NCBI RefSeq assembly: GCF_000468495.1
Contig: NC_022444.1
Location: forward strand, 2,459,975-2,523,974
Direction of reading: 5' to 3'
DNA from: Megalodesulfovibrio gigas DSM 1382 = ATCC 19364
Lineage (GTDB): Bacteria > Desulfobacterota > Desulfovibrionia > Desulfovibrionales > Desulfovibrionaceae
DNA: 64,000 nt
Shown: piece by piece, positions 63,946 to 64,000 of the stretch
Numbering within the stretch: the stretch's first letter is position 1
How the letters are laid out: the number at the start of each line of letters is the position of its first letter
Made by a program: the position numbers and the translations under genes
The notes under the pieces: generated by a model
Seen by the model: the letters and a program-made list of their open reading frames with translations, nothing else
Told to the model about the DNA's origin: nothing
The model's database searches: none

Positions 63946-64000
63946 ATGCCGAAATTTTCAGCCAATCTCTCAATGCTATTTACAGACCTGCCGTTTCCTG
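63946..64000 (+). CDS. hyi: Hydroxypyruvate isomerase-like protein, partial
   Basis: The last 55 bases start a protein MPKFSANLSMLFTDLPFP, the conserved start of hydroxypyruvate isomerases (Hyi/OtnI type). AGGA upstream; 14 bp after the GntR stop. It continues beyond the window. Confidence 0.75.
   Translation, partial: MPKFSANLSMLFTDLPFP

Overview
The window reads as a high-GC chromosome of a Desulfovibrio-type sulfate reducer (Desulfovibrionales; a Megalodesulfovibrio-like organism is a guess from gene content only). The pointers are the block rpoN-hpf-ptsN-rapZ-mannose-type PTS genes-ppaC, a HesB/IscA-like selenoprotein, and a cobalamin-riboswitch-controlled uptake operon linked to corrinoid biosynthesis.

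Left host segment (1-13.9 kb). It holds two PLP enzymes of the class V aminotransferase fold (one cysteine-desulfurase-like), two tandem paralogous membrane proteins, a GNAT-like protein and a pair of overlapping family 2 glycosyltransferases. Next comes a leftward operon: B12 riboswitch, permease, ATPase, binding protein, CbiL-like methyltransferase. It ends with a small secreted cysteine-rich protein, pyrR, the UGA-containing HesB-like gene with a SECIS-like hairpin, and tRNA-Ala(GGC).

Mu-like transposable prophage (about 14.0-47.4 kb). The left half runs leftwards: holin, protease/scaffold, capsid, tail tube, tail chaperones with a classical -1 slippery site, tape measure, hub, endolysin, spanin-like proteins and a Dam-type methylase. 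Terminase, portal and gpF-like genes diverge rightwards from 28.5 kb. A leftward double-HTH repressor at 34-35 kb separates them from a rightward early region: Bro-N protein, small HTH proteins, MuA-like transposase, MuB-like ATPase, DUF3164-like protein, HU, GemA, Mor. Three further rightward genes of unknown function follow. AT-rich TTTTTATAAA repeats with 21-22 bp (or double) spacing occur at both outer edges and may be transposase end sites. Head and early modules are not in the Mu order.

AT-rich cassette (47.9-49.4 kb). A small membrane protein is followed by two different TIR-domain proteins. It resembles a Thoeris-type immune module without a recognisable ThsA and is the best candidate for a poorly described system.

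Right host segment (49.8-61.3 kb). It has an EamA transporter, Mn-dependent pyrophosphatase, PTS IIC (frameshifted in a 9-bp homopolymer), IIB, IIA, rapZ, ptsN, hpf, rpoN, kdsC and pyrG leftwards, then purQ and tadA rightwards. tRNA-Ser(CGA) at 61.3 kb is followed by a P4-type integrase whose 5' end is broken, an IS5-type transposase remnant, a GntR/FCD regulator with a palindromic operator and the first codons of a hydroxypyruvate-isomerase-like gene: a decayed tRNA-linked island.
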